The position numbers and the translations under genes were made by a program. This document shows positions 1-8,360 of a stretch of 64,000 nucleotides of DNA, piece by piece. The notes beneath the pieces are model-generated. The model was not told the origin of the DNA and made no database searches. It saw only the letters and a program-made list of their open reading frames with translations. This DNA comes from Glutamicibacter sp. JL.03c (GTDB lineage: Bacteria > Actinomycetota > Actinomycetes > Actinomycetales > Micrococcaceae). Location: the NCBI RefSeq assembly GCF_025854375.1, contig NZ_CP107575.1, positions 2,976,001 through 3,040,000 of the forward strand, in the 5' to 3' direction. How positions within the stretch are numbered: position 1 is the stretch's first letter; every line of letters starts with the position of its first letter.

Positions 1-278
1 GCAATATCGTCACCCCGATGCTGGTCATCCACGGCGACAAGGACTACCGGGTGCCCATCGGCGAGGGCTTGCGCCTATGGTACGAATTGCTGGCCGATTC
101 AGGTCTGCCGCAAAAGGAAGACGGTAGCACTGAGCACCAGTTCCTGTACTTCCCGGAGGAGAACCACTGGATCCTCAGCCCGCAGCACGCGAAGATCTGG
201 TACGAGGTGGTTACCGAGTTCCTCTCGCAGAAGGTCTTGGGCAACGCCCCTGGCGAGCTGCCTGAGCTCCTGGGCTAA
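1..278 (+). CDS. S9 family peptidase, C-terminal fragment
   Basis: This is the last 92 or so codons of a gene that begins before the window. The fragment has the end of an alpha/beta-hydrolase domain of the prolyl oligopeptidase/acylaminoacyl-peptidase type: the segment MLVIHGDKDYRVP carries the catalytic Asp loop, and FPEENHWI carries the catalytic His in its usual place about 65 residues later. The nucleophile Ser lies upstream and is not seen. Family members remove N-terminal residues or dipeptides from short peptides in the cytoplasm. The frame is open from base 3 and ends in TAA at 276-278. Family assignment is good; the exact specificity cannot be told from the tail. Confidence 0.85.
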   Translation, partial: NIVTPMLVIHGDKDYRVPIGEGLRLWYELLADSGLPQKEDGSTEHQFLYFPEENHWILSPQHAKIWYEVVTEFLSQKVLGNAPGELPELLG

Positions 279-305
279 AGCATGCAGGCAGTGCCGGGGC
301 GAGCC

Positions 306-2882
306 CTACGCTTGCCCCGGCAAAACCACCTTCGCCGGCGCATCGCCGCCGGCACCTCGGCTGGCCAGCACCAGATCGCGGGCGCGCTTGGCCACGTCGG
401 CATCTCGTTCATCAAGCAATGCCACCAGGCGCTGCAGGTGCTCGGCTCGTGCCCCGAAACTGGAGCCAAGACGTTCGGACAGGCTCATGGTGGACAGCTC
501 TTCGGCTTCACGCCAAGCCATCATCAGCGCACGCTCGAACAAACGCTGCCCGGCCTCATCCGCCCGGCCGGACTCGGCGGAACCCAACACGGCCACCGCG
601 TTGATCTGCGAATCCTCCAGCCCCAAAGCCAGCTGTTCCAAACGCCTGCGGCTCTTATCCAGGGTCCGTGAACCGCGGGAGAACCGGTTGATCCGCGACG
701 TCGCACCCAACAGGTAGGCAACAAGCTGGATCAGGTTGAGCACGGTGAAGAAGAACATGAACGCGAGGATCCAGAACAGCAAGGCCGCGTTGTAGTCGGG
801 CTCCTCGTATCCTGCCCGCTTGAGCACCGTCGCGAAGTCTTCCGCGGCATGGGCCACTTCCATAGACGGGTATTGGGATTCATGGATGCTCCCGTAGTCC
901 CACCCGATCGTGGATCCCCACGAGGCGGTTCCGCTGATCACTGCGCCTGAAATCAGCCCAGGCATGATGCCCTTGCCTTCATCGGTGATCAGCAAGGGAA
1001 TAATGGTCAGGTTTTCAGGCAATTCCTGATCGCCCGGATCCATGCGATCCTGGTACTCGTTCTTGATCCGCCAAATCGCCTGCTGCACGCTGCGCGGAGT
1101 TGACTCGCGATATTCGGAGCCTTCCATGGCTTGCAATTCCAAGTATGATTCAGCATCACGTACCGCCACCAAGAGGTGCTGTTCTACCTCGAAGTCCTCT
1201 TCCATGTACTTGCGGATCTCGGATTCATCAACCAGTCCGTTCTTGTCATCGATTTCCAGCACCATGCCCTGGCCCGAGCCGTCATAGGTGGCCCGAGGTT
1301 TTTTGGTGGCGTTATAGACGACGCTTCCGGCGGCAATCAAACTGGCGCACAACAGTACGGCGAGCAGTCCAATGATCTTGGCTCGGCTGAGCTTGCCCGG
1401 TTCATCTGTGCCGCCGGGACGTGCCGCTGCGAATCTGTCCAGCAGTGCAGCTAGCCGCGAGGCGCGCTTGGTTTCTATTTTCTGGCCTTGATCGGTGCTG
1501 AGCGTATCGCCGAGAATTGACCGAGCGACGCTGTTGGCCACCTGCAATTGATGCAAGGCACCCTGTTGCGAGACCGGTGCCAAACCCAGGGTCGAGCGCA
1601 GTTGGTTGTGCCCTGCCGCCACCTCGGGGATCGGTGGACGCTTCCCATGGGGATAGCGGCGCAACTGGCGGATGACCCGAGCAGCAATCCGTGACAATCC
1701 TTCTTCGGCGCTCGCCCAGGCTTGCACCGCGTTGTTCTGCTTGGCATCTTCCTGTGCGGCATCCAGAAAGGTGCCCAGGGCTTTGCGAAGCGCTTCCAGA
1801 TCGGCGCCATCCACCATTTTCCCGGGGGCGTTGTCCAAGCGGATCAGCAGTTCTGTGGCGGCATCATTGATCGGGGTACTGAGCTGATCGAAGGTGGACC
1901 CGGTGCCGGCCAGGCGCGCATGGACCGACCCGGCACCCATGAGGCTGTCGGCCAGCGTGGTGAGCTTTCGGGCAGTTGCTTCAAACCCGGCGAGCTGTTC
2001 CCCGGTCTTCTCAGCCAGGCATTGTTCGCCATCGAAGATCGCCGCCACCAGCGGATCTTCATTGCGGGCCGCATTCAGGGACAGCTTCTGCAACTGGTCC
2101 CAGGCTGTGGTGAACCCTTCGGGGCGCTTCGACTCATCGGTGGCGACGTAGGTGGCTTCCAAGGCTTCCAGATCCAGCACCACGCGGGCCAGCTTGCGTT
2201 GGGCTACGGCCAGCCGGCGATGCCGGGACTCCCACCGCGAACGGAAACGCAACGCTGGCACGAGGAACGCGGCTGTGAGCATGGCGCTCAGACCCACCAC
2301 CGAGAACCAGAACATAACCGAACTTGTCGGGGATCGATCCAGCGCCACCGAGGCGGTATGCGCCGCGGCCACCACGGCTTTGGCGCCGTGGCCTACGGAG
2401 ACGTTTTTGGTGAAGGCATTCTCGATGTCGTAGCGGGCGTCGGTCCGCTCGTCTTTGCTGCCGGCCAGGTACTCGGCCACCGCCACCCCGCTGAAACGCT
2501 CATCCGCCTCCGTGTTCTTGGGATCAAGATTCTCCATTTTGGACGAGATGATGATCTGGCCATCAGGAACTTGGCCGCGAAGAGTCTCATCGCCGGTCAG
2601 CCAGCGGTCCACCAGGATCACGGTCAACGGCTGCGAGGAACGCACCGGATGCTCAGCCAGCTCGGCGTTGACGCGTTCCTGGGTGATATTAAAATCGTGC
2701 TCTCCCTGGACCTGGACGGTGACCTCATATGGCAGCGGCACGCTGGCCGCGTGGACCGCGAACACCGCGCGAACACCCAGCATGGCGGTAACCACCGCAA
2801 GGAGGAGCGCGACGAAAGCCGTCCATTGATAGGGCCTGCGCAAGCGGCGCCCCATGGAATCGTGCATCAACCGTGCGGCCAT
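306..2882 (-). CDS. Large membrane protein with two coiled-coil modules
   Basis: An 858-residue protein of unknown function. Four membrane segments are visible, near residues 20-42, 186-208, 498-520 and 700-725. Each half repeats one plan: membrane helix, outside domain of about 140-180 residues, membrane helix, then a long charged helical region in the cytoplasm. This looks like an internal duplication. The start ATG overlaps the stop codon of the upstream gene by one base (TAATG), so the two are translationally coupled. The upstream product has the same outside-helix-coiled-coil plan. The architecture recalls TPM/DUF5129-type actinobacterial surface proteins, but that is only a guess from topology. 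Confidence 0.75.
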   Translation of the reverse strand: MAARLMHDSMGRRLRRPYQWTAFVALLLAVVTAMLGVRAVFAVHAASVPLPYEVTVQVQGEHDFNITQERVNAELAEHPVRSSQPLTVILVDRWLTGDETLRGQVPDGQIIISSKMENLDPKNTEADERFSGVAVAEYLAGSKDERTDARYDIENAFTKNVSVGHGAKAVVAAAHTASVALDRSPTSSVMFWFSVVGLSAMLTAAFLVPALRFRSRWESRHRRLAVAQRKLARVVLDLEALEATYVATDESKRPEGFTTAWDQLQKLSLNAARNEDPLVAAIFDGEQCLAEKTGEQLAGFEATARKLTTLADSLMGAGSVHARLAGTGSTFDQLSTPINDAATELLIRLDNAPGKMVDGADLEALRKALGTFLDAAQEDAKQNNAVQAWASAEEGLSRIAARVIRQLRRYPHGKRPPIPEVAAGHNQLRSTLGLAPVSQQGALHQLQVANSVARSILGDTLSTDQGQKIETKRASRLAALLDRFAAARPGGTDEPGKLSRAKIIGLLAVLLCASLIAAGSVVYNATKKPRATYDGSGQGMVLEIDDKNGLVDESEIRKYMEEDFEVEQHLLVAVRDAESYLELQAMEGSEYRESTPRSVQQAIWRIKNEYQDRMDPGDQELPENLTIIPLLITDEGKGIMPGLISGAVISGTASWGSTIGWDYGSIHESQYPSMEVAHAAEDFATVLKRAGYEEPDYNAALLFWILAFMFFFTVLNLIQLVAYLLGATSRINRFSRGSRTLDKSRRRLEQLALGLEDSQINAVAVLGSAESGRADEAGQRLFERALMMAWREAEELSTMSLSERLGSSFGARAEHLQRLVALLDERDADVAKRARDLVLASRGAGGDAPAKVVLPGQA

Positions 2883-4384
2883 TATTTCTGCCCGCCAACG
2901 GGTGCGAATACGCGCAGTACCGAAATCGGGTCATTGGCTTTGGCTCCCGCGCGCGGAAGGAAGTCGAGCAGTTGCTCAACCAGCTTCGCGTCAACTTTCA
3001 CCTGGGCAGCCTTGGCTTGGGACAGCGCCAGGTCAATCAGTGAATCCAGTTCATCGCGAAGCTCCCACAAGTCCTCCAGCAGCTGCGCGGACTCCCCAGG
3101 TCCGGCTTTGCCCCTGGCACGTTGATGCATCTGGTCAAGCGCATCGGTGTGGGTGACGATCGCGGTGCGAATCTGCGGCGCGACCTGTAGCCGGGCCGCC
3201 CCTTCGCGGTCCATCATTTGAACCAGCAGCTGCAGTCCCCCGCGATGCTGTTCGATGATCTGGTTCCATGACTTCACCGAGTTGCCGGCGGTGCCGTTCA
3301 GGCCCCGGGCCAGTTCCACCGCGCGTCGCAGCAGGGCCAGGTGCTCGGCTTGCCCTGCAAGCTGCTGCGCCTGCTTTTCGGAAATCTTCCCTTCGACAAT
3401 GGCGTCTTGGATGCCAGCGGCCACGGACCCGTTCGCGCCAAGTGCAGTTTCGCGCTGCACCTGGATCTCTTTGAGCGTCCGGGTGCTGCGGTTCGACACC
3501 CTTGCATCAACAGCGGTCGCTGGAGTTCGGCACAGCGCATTCAGATCCTGTTGGATCAAAGCATCCCAGCCTTCAGCTTGCTTCAGGCGCTTCTTGGCTG
3601 CGGCGTGCACCGCGTTGCGGCGTTTCTGGCGCAGCCCGAAGAAGGCGAGAACCGCGGCGATCAGCAGCAGCACGCCGAAAACAATACCCAGGGCGATCTT
3701 CTTATCCAGCGGAGCTCGGAGGTTCTCGGTGGTGGAGATGGCGACGGCACTGACTCCAGCGGTGTAGTCACCGGCTTCGAAATGCTGGGTGCCGGCGTCC
3801 AGGATCTTGTCTTTGCTTCCGGTTTCGGTTTCCTTCACGTTGCGCCCCGGATCAACGAAGACTTCGACTTCGCCACCGGGCGATTCGGGGAGCATTACGC
3901 CTACCGCAATCCAGCCCTCCCCCACGTAGCCTTTGGTTTTTCCGTTCTCCAGCCAGTCATCGCTCATGGCGTCGCTGTCGCCGAACATCAACATGCCTCG
4001 CACCAGTTGGCTGGCACCCTTGAGATTATTGGGTTTCTTATCCACGCCCAACAGGATTTTTGCGTTCTGCCCGTCGACGGCTTCACGGACCGCATCCATG
4101 ATTTTTTGCGAATCAACATCGTCGATCGCGGTATCGGTGACGGCGAGGTACATCTTGCCTTCTTGGGAAGTCACCGATGGGATGAGGATGGTGCCCTCAT
4201 CCTCCTCCTCACTGCTTGGCGAGGCCGAGGGATACACGGGTTCCGCGGATTGCGTTGCAGTACCCTGCGTTGCACCATGTGCCGGAAGGCTGGGCGCGGC
4301 AAGACCAATGGTGCCGGCCAAGGCCACCGTGCAGGCTACTAAAACAGCGCGGCGCAGTGGCTTCTTTAGGCTGGTGCGAGTCAT
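2882..4384 (-). CDS. Secreted-domain membrane protein, TPM-like topology
   Basis: A 500-residue protein. An N-terminal signal peptide (basic start, hydrophobic stretch, cut near PAHGA at about residue 37) is followed by an acidic low-complexity linker, an outside domain to about residue 225, one membrane helix (IALGIVFGVLLLIAAVLAFF), and a basic, helical cytoplasmic tail rich in Ala, Gln and Glu. The plan resembles TPM-domain proteins, although the domain is not securely recognised. The gene is first of a two-gene unit with the duplicated protein downstream, joined by a TAATG overlap. No clear Shine-Dalgarno site precedes the ATG. Function unknown. Confidence 0.75.
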   Translation of the reverse strand: MTRTSLKKPLRRAVLVACTVALAGTIGLAAPSLPAHGATQGTATQSAEPVYPSASPSSEEEDEGTILIPSVTSQEGKMYLAVTDTAIDDVDSQKIMDAVREAVDGQNAKILLGVDKKPNNLKGASQLVRGMLMFGDSDAMSDDWLENGKTKGYVGEGWIAVGVMLPESPGGEVEVFVDPGRNVKETETGSKDKILDAGTQHFEAGDYTAGVSAVAISTTENLRAPLDKKIALGIVFGVLLLIAAVLAFFGLRQKRRNAVHAAAKKRLKQAEGWDALIQQDLNALCRTPATAVDARVSNRSTRTLKEIQVQRETALGANGSVAAGIQDAIVEGKISEKQAQQLAGQAEHLALLRRAVELARGLNGTAGNSVKSWNQIIEQHRGGLQLLVQMMDREGAARLQVAPQIRTAIVTHTDALDQMHQRARGKAGPGESAQLLEDLWELRDELDSLIDLALSQAKAAQVKVDAKLVEQLLDFLPRAGAKANDPISVLRVFAPVGGQK

Positions 4385-4441
4385 GAAAACTACTGTATCA
4401 ACAGAGCGTTGACTAACTATTGCAGCATGCCATCGTCTCAG

Positions 4442-5368
4442 CTACGTCGCGAGCGCGTCCCAGTTCCCGCCCACGAGGCCTAATTTATCGGGGTTCGAGA
4501 CCTGCAATATCCGCTGAACCGACCCGGAAACCACGTCGATGACCAGCACGTCTTCCCGATCTTGGACAGCGAAACGCAAAGCCGGTTCGCCGTTGACCAT
4601 GCCGGTGGATATCTGGCGTCCCGGGTTCTTCCGCTCGATCCCGATCAGGAAACGCGCAATCCGCTGGGCTCCAACAACGGGGTTGCGCGCTGCCCGGACT
4701 TTTCCTCCGCCGTCGGAGTACAACACTGCATCGTGGGCCAGAAGCTTGATTACTCCCTCGATGTCGGCACGATGGATGGCCTGGACAATCTCCGTCAGGA
4801 TCGACGAGACACTTGAGACGTCGAGTTGCGCAGTCCGGGCCCGCCCCAGCTTCTTGGCCGCCCGGCTCAGCATCTGCCGCACGGCCACCGGCGAGCTTTC
4901 CAGCACTGGCGCGATGTCGGCGGCCGAATACCCCAAGGCATGGTGGAGAACGTAGGCGGCTCTGGATGGCGGGGAGAGTTCCTCGAGCAGCAGCAGGACC
5001 CCGAGTCGCAGCATCGAATCATTGATCGCGGCTTCTTCAGGCAGCATCTGCTGGTCGATAGGCTCCGGCAGCCAGGAACCGACATAGTCCGTGCGCTGGT
5101 GCTGGGCTGAGCGCAGGACGTCGATGGATCGGCGGGTGGTCAAGGTCGTGAGGAATGCCGGCCAGTTCTGCACCGCAGCCGCCTGGACAGGCTCAAGCTT
5201 GAAGACCTGTTCGCCGACTGCGGCGACCACGTCTTCAGCCTGAGCCCAGACACCGAGCATGTTGTAGGCCAGCACCGTCAGCCGGGGCTTGGACTCGTGC
5301 CAATGCTCCAGTGCGGCGGTCGTTTCCGGTTGTTCCACGCGCCCGATCGTAGCAGCAGCTTTGGGCAT
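4442..5368 (-). CDS. ECF41-family RNA polymerase sigma factor with SnoaL-like C-terminal domain
   Basis: A 308-residue extracytoplasmic-function sigma factor. Region 2 lies near residues 25-95 and region 4 near 110-180. The C-terminal domain, residues 185-308, is SnoaL/NTF2-like. Three signature motifs of the ECF41 group are present: WLPEP (99-103) in the linker, DGGGK (219-223), and NPDKL (292-296). In this group the C-terminal extension modulates activity in place of an anti-sigma factor. The gene follows a carboxymuconolactone-decarboxylase-like gene with a TAATG overlap. That is the classic ECF41 partner arrangement, and the sigma factor normally drives its partner gene. Confidence 0.93.
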   Translation of the reverse strand: MPKAAATIGRVEQPETTAALEHWHESKPRLTVLAYNMLGVWAQAEDVVAAVGEQVFKLEPVQAAAVQNWPAFLTTLTTRRSIDVLRSAQHQRTDYVGSWLPEPIDQQMLPEEAAINDSMLRLGVLLLLEELSPPSRAAYVLHHALGYSAADIAPVLESSPVAVRQMLSRAAKKLGRARTAQLDVSSVSSILTEIVQAIHRADIEGVIKLLAHDAVLYSDGGGKVRAARNPVVGAQRIARFLIGIERKNPGRQISTGMVNGEPALRFAVQDREDVLVIDVVSGSVQRILQVSNPDKLGLVGGNWDALAT

Positions 5369-5808
5369 TAACCGCGGACGGGTGGTTCGAGCTGGGTGGT
5401 GATGGCGATACGATTCCAGACGTTGATCGTGGCGATAGCCAAGATCAGATTCCCCGCTTCTTCCTCGCTGAATTCTTCGGCGGCGTCATTCCAGACTTCG
5501 TCGCTGACCCCGCGCGAGGAATCCAGGCTCGTGACCTCATCGGTCAGGCGCAGTGCGGCGCGCTCTGCATCGCTGAACAGCGGCGAATCGTTGTATGCGG
5601 CGACGGCGAAGAGCTTCGCTGCCGGGATGCCCATGGCCATCGCGTCATGCGAATGCATGTCCGTGCAGAATGAGCATCCGTTGAGGATCGAAGCGCGCAG
5701 CTTGACCAGTTCGTAGAGTTCCTTCGGCACCGACGAGCTGGCATAGGATTCCAATCCCAAGACAGCTGCGTAGCCCTTCTTATGGGTCTTGCTCAAGTTC
5801 ATGCGCAT
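5368..5808 (-). CDS. Carboxymuconolactone decarboxylase/AhpD-like protein
   Basis: A 146-residue protein of the CMD/AhpD fold, with the redox motif C-x2-C-x3-H at Cys45, Cys48 and His52 (segment GCSFCTDMH). Such proteins are small thiol-dependent peroxidase-like or hydroperoxide-handling enzymes; the substrate is unknown. ATG at 5808 is preferred over a TTG six codons upstream because GGGGAG lies 7 bases before it. The stop overlaps the start of the ECF41 sigma gene. A sequence close to the ECF41 promoter consensus lies about 60-80 bases upstream, so this gene is probably the main target of the sigma factor. Confidence 0.9.
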   Translation of the reverse strand: MRMNLSKTHKKGYAAVLGLESYASSSVPKELYELVKLRASILNGCSFCTDMHSHDAMAMGIPAAKLFAVAAYNDSPLFSDAERAALRLTDEVTSLDSSRGVSDEVWNDAAEEFSEEEAGNLILAIATINVWNRIAITTQLEPPVRG

Positions 5809-5864
5809 GGCATTGCTCCCCTTCAATCGATGTTGGAGGCATTGTTTGTGCCCTCACTACATAC

Positions 5865-5891
5865 GTCGAAACAGGGAGCTTAACTGTGACA
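5865..5891 (-). promoter_or_regulatory. Predicted ECF41-type promoter
   Basis: On the minus strand TGTCACA (5891-5885) is followed after 16 bases by CGAC (5868-5865). The published ECF41 target consensus is about TGTCACA-N16-CGTC, so there is one mismatch. It lies upstream of the CMD-like gene and its sigma factor, as expected for autoregulation. The -35 element overlaps the foot of the terminator hairpin of the bkd operon. Confidence 0.7.
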
Positions 5892-5933
5892 CCCCCCGAG
5901 GAAGAACTTTTCAAAGTCTTCCCCGGGGGTGTC
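5888..5933 (-). terminator. Terminator of the bkd operon
   Basis: An imperfect stem with arms GACACCCCC...GGGGGTGTC and a second paired block (GGAAGACTTT/AAGTTCTTCC) lies 13 bases past the E2 stop codon. A clear T-tract is not seen. It separates bkdABC from the CMD-sigma unit on the same strand. Confidence 0.7.
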
Positions 5934-5945
5934 GGCCAGGTCGTG

Positions 5946-7361
5946 CTAGTCGAGCAGCATCGCTGGCTCCTGCAGGATGGACGCCACATCAGCCATGAAG
6001 CGAGCTGAGAGGTCGCCATCAACAACGCGATGGTCGAAGGAACCGCCCAGCGTGGTGATCCAGCGCGGAACAACTTCGCCGTCAACGACCCATGGCTTCT
6101 GGCGGATGGTGCCGAAAGCAACGATCGCGACTTCGCCGGGGTTGATGATCGGGGTGCCGGTATCGATGCCCAGCGCGCCGATATTGGTGATGCTCAGCGA
6201 GCCATCACGCATGTCCTCTGGACGGGTCTTGCCGGCACGAGCGGTGGTGGCCAGCTCGTTCAGGGCAATGGCCAGTTCCTTCATGTTCAGGTTCTGTGCG
6301 TCCTTGATATTCGGTACCAGCAGGCCACGCGGGGTGGCTGCGGCGATGCCCAGGTTCATGAAGCGCTTCTGGTGGATTTCCGCTCCGTTTTCAGTTTCCA
6401 CCCAGCTGGCATTGACCGACGGGTTGCGGGCCGCAGCCCAGATGACGGCGCGAGCCAGCACCAGCAGCGGGGAGACCTTGATGCCTTCGAAGTCGCGGGA
6501 CTTCTTCAGCCGCTGCACGTACTCCATGGTGCGGCTGGCATCCACGTCAACGAAGATCGAGACATGCGGCGCGGTAAAGGCCGAGTCCACCATGGCCTTG
6601 GCGGTAGCCTTGCGGACGCCACGCACCGGGGTGCGTTCAACGCGGGCATCAGCCAGCTGGCCGTGGGCCCAGTAGGTTGGCGCTGCTGCGTGCTCGGCTT
6701 CGCGCTGTGCCTGGTAGCTGTTCACGTCTTCGCGGGTGATTTCACCCTGGGTTCCGGTGCCGACGACATCGTTGATATCGATGCCCAGCTCCTTGGCCAG
6801 GCGGCGTACCGGCGGTTTGGCCAATACGCGGTCGACGAAGCTGGCTACGGCAGGCTTGCGGCGATCGACTTCTTCGCGCACGACGTTGCCCAGCGACTGG
6901 GCGCGACGCGAAATGGTATCAGCCAGTGCCGCTCCAGAGGTTCGCACTGCCGCAGTGCGAGCGCCGGTGGCCGATGGGGCTGGACGGCTGGTGCGCGCCC
7001 GGCGTACCGATGAGTCAGCGGTGGGGCCGGAGCCGACCAGCGGGCCGGGTTCTTCCGAGGCCTGTGGGGCTGCGGTATTCAGCGCCTCCACCGGTTCTGG
7101 CACGCCTGTTGGAGGTGCGGCATTGCCGTCTTGGTCAATGCTGATCAGCGGGTGATCCACCAGTACGGTGTCGCCTTCGGCGGCGTGCAGTGCGGTGACG
7201 ACGCCGGCGAATGGGCACGGCAGTTCAACGAGCGACTTCGCGGTTTCGATTTCGACGAAGATCTGGTTGACCTCGACGGTGTCGCCCACCTGGACTTTCC
7301 ACGAGGCGATATCTGCTTCGGTCAGGCCTTCGCCCACGTCGGGGAGGTTAAAAACAGTCAT
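5946..7361 (-). CDS. bkdC: Branched-chain 2-oxoacid dehydrogenase E2 (dihydrolipoyl acyltransferase)
   Basis: A 471-residue E2 acyltransferase. An N-terminal lipoyl domain (1-76) carries the lipoylated Lys42 in EIETAKS. A Pro/Ala/Ser linker and a peripheral subunit-binding domain (about 184-216, PVRRLAKELGID) follow, then the catalytic domain with HRVVDG (His444, Asp448, Gly449). It takes acyl groups from E1 and passes them to CoA. It is the third gene after E1 alpha and E1 beta, 21 bases behind, with a good Shine-Dalgarno site (GGAG). A two-chain E1 suggests the branched-chain complex that supplies iso/anteiso fatty-acid primers, but a pyruvate or acetoin complex is not fully excluded. No E3 gene is seen here. 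Confidence 0.92.
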   Translation of the reverse strand: MTVFNLPDVGEGLTEADIASWKVQVGDTVEVNQIFVEIETAKSLVELPCPFAGVVTALHAAEGDTVLVDHPLISIDQDGNAAPPTGVPEPVEALNTAAPQASEEPGPLVGSGPTADSSVRRARTSRPAPSATGARTAAVRTSGAALADTISRRAQSLGNVVREEVDRRKPAVASFVDRVLAKPPVRRLAKELGIDINDVVGTGTQGEITREDVNSYQAQREAEHAAAPTYWAHGQLADARVERTPVRGVRKATAKAMVDSAFTAPHVSIFVDVDASRTMEYVQRLKKSRDFEGIKVSPLLVLARAVIWAAARNPSVNASWVETENGAEIHQKRFMNLGIAAATPRGLLVPNIKDAQNLNMKELAIALNELATTARAGKTRPEDMRDGSLSITNIGALGIDTGTPIINPGEVAIVAFGTIRQKPWVVDGEVVPRWITTLGGSFDHRVVDGDLSARFMADVASILQEPAMLLD

Positions 7362-7382
7362 TTCTACTCCTTGGGTTTCGCT

Positions 7383-8360
7383 TTAGTAAGCGAATGACCG
7401 GTCGAGGGCTTCAAGCAACTTGTCGATATCGGGCAGGTACTGGGACTCCACCTTGGATACCGGATATGGCATGTGGAATCCGCCGACACGCAGCACTGGG
7501 GCTTCCAGGGAGAGGAAAGCGCGCTCGGTGATTCGGGCTGCGATCTCGCCACCGATGCCGCCGAAGGTCGGAGCCTCGTGGGTGACGATCAACCGTCCGG
7601 TCTTCTGCACCGACTCGGTGATGGTGTCGAAGTCGATCGGGGAAATCGAACGCAGGTCGATCACCTCGATGCTCCGTCCATCTTCCAGTGCCGCGTCAGC
7701 GGTAGCCAGCGCGATCGGAACCAGCGGGCCGTAGGCGACGATCGTTGCGTCGGTGCCGGGGCGAACCACCTGGGCCTTGAAAGCATCCAGGGCCGGGGTT
7801 TCGGTGTCGACGTCGCCCTTGAGCCAGTAGCGGCGCTTCGGCTCGAAAACGATGACCGGGTCCTGGCAGCCAGCGGCCTGCTGGATCATCCAATAGGCGT
7901 CGTGCGCGTTGGATGGGGTGATGATGCGCAGGCCAGCGGTGTGGGCAAAGAGCGCTTCGGGAGATTCCGAATGGTGCTCGATGGAACCGATGCCGCCGCC
8001 ATAAGGAATGCGGATAACCACCGGAGCGGTAAGGCGTCCCTCGGAACGGGCATGCATTTTGGCCAGCTGCGTGGTGATCTGATTGAAGGCGGGGAAGACG
8101 AAACCGTCAAACTGGATCTCGACGATCGGGCTGAAGCCGCGCAGTGCCATTCCCACTGCGGTGCCGACGATGCCGGCTTCGCCTAGTGGCGAGTCGATCA
8201 CGCGGTGGGAACCGTATTTGTCGATCAGGCCGTCGGTGACGCGGTAGACGCCGCCGAGACGTCCGATGTCCTCGCCCATGAGCAAGGACTTGTCATTGGT
8301 ATCAAGAATCTTGTCCAGGCCCGAGGTGATGGCCTTGGCCAGGGTCATGGTGGTGGTCAT
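7383..8360 (-). CDS. bkdB: Branched-chain 2-oxoacid dehydrogenase E1 beta subunit
   Basis: A 325-residue transketolase-like E1 beta chain. The pyrimidine-binding half has LLMGEDIGRLGGVYRVTDGL and DSPLGEAGIVGTAVGMAL, typical of E1 beta, and the C-terminal transketolase domain follows (about 200-325). It pairs with E1 alpha to decarboxylate 2-oxoacids with thiamine diphosphate and to acylate the lipoyl arm of E2. Its ATG directly abuts the TAA of E1 alpha, so the two chains are made together. Confidence 0.94.
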   Translation of the reverse strand: MTTTMTLAKAITSGLDKILDTNDKSLLMGEDIGRLGGVYRVTDGLIDKYGSHRVIDSPLGEAGIVGTAVGMALRGFSPIVEIQFDGFVFPAFNQITTQLAKMHARSEGRLTAPVVIRIPYGGGIGSIEHHSESPEALFAHTAGLRIITPSNAHDAYWMIQQAAGCQDPVIVFEPKRRYWLKGDVDTETPALDAFKAQVVRPGTDATIVAYGPLVPIALATADAALEDGRSIEVIDLRSISPIDFDTITESVQKTGRLIVTHEAPTFGGIGGEIAARITERAFLSLEAPVLRVGGFHMPYPVSKVESQYLPDIDKLLEALDRSFAY

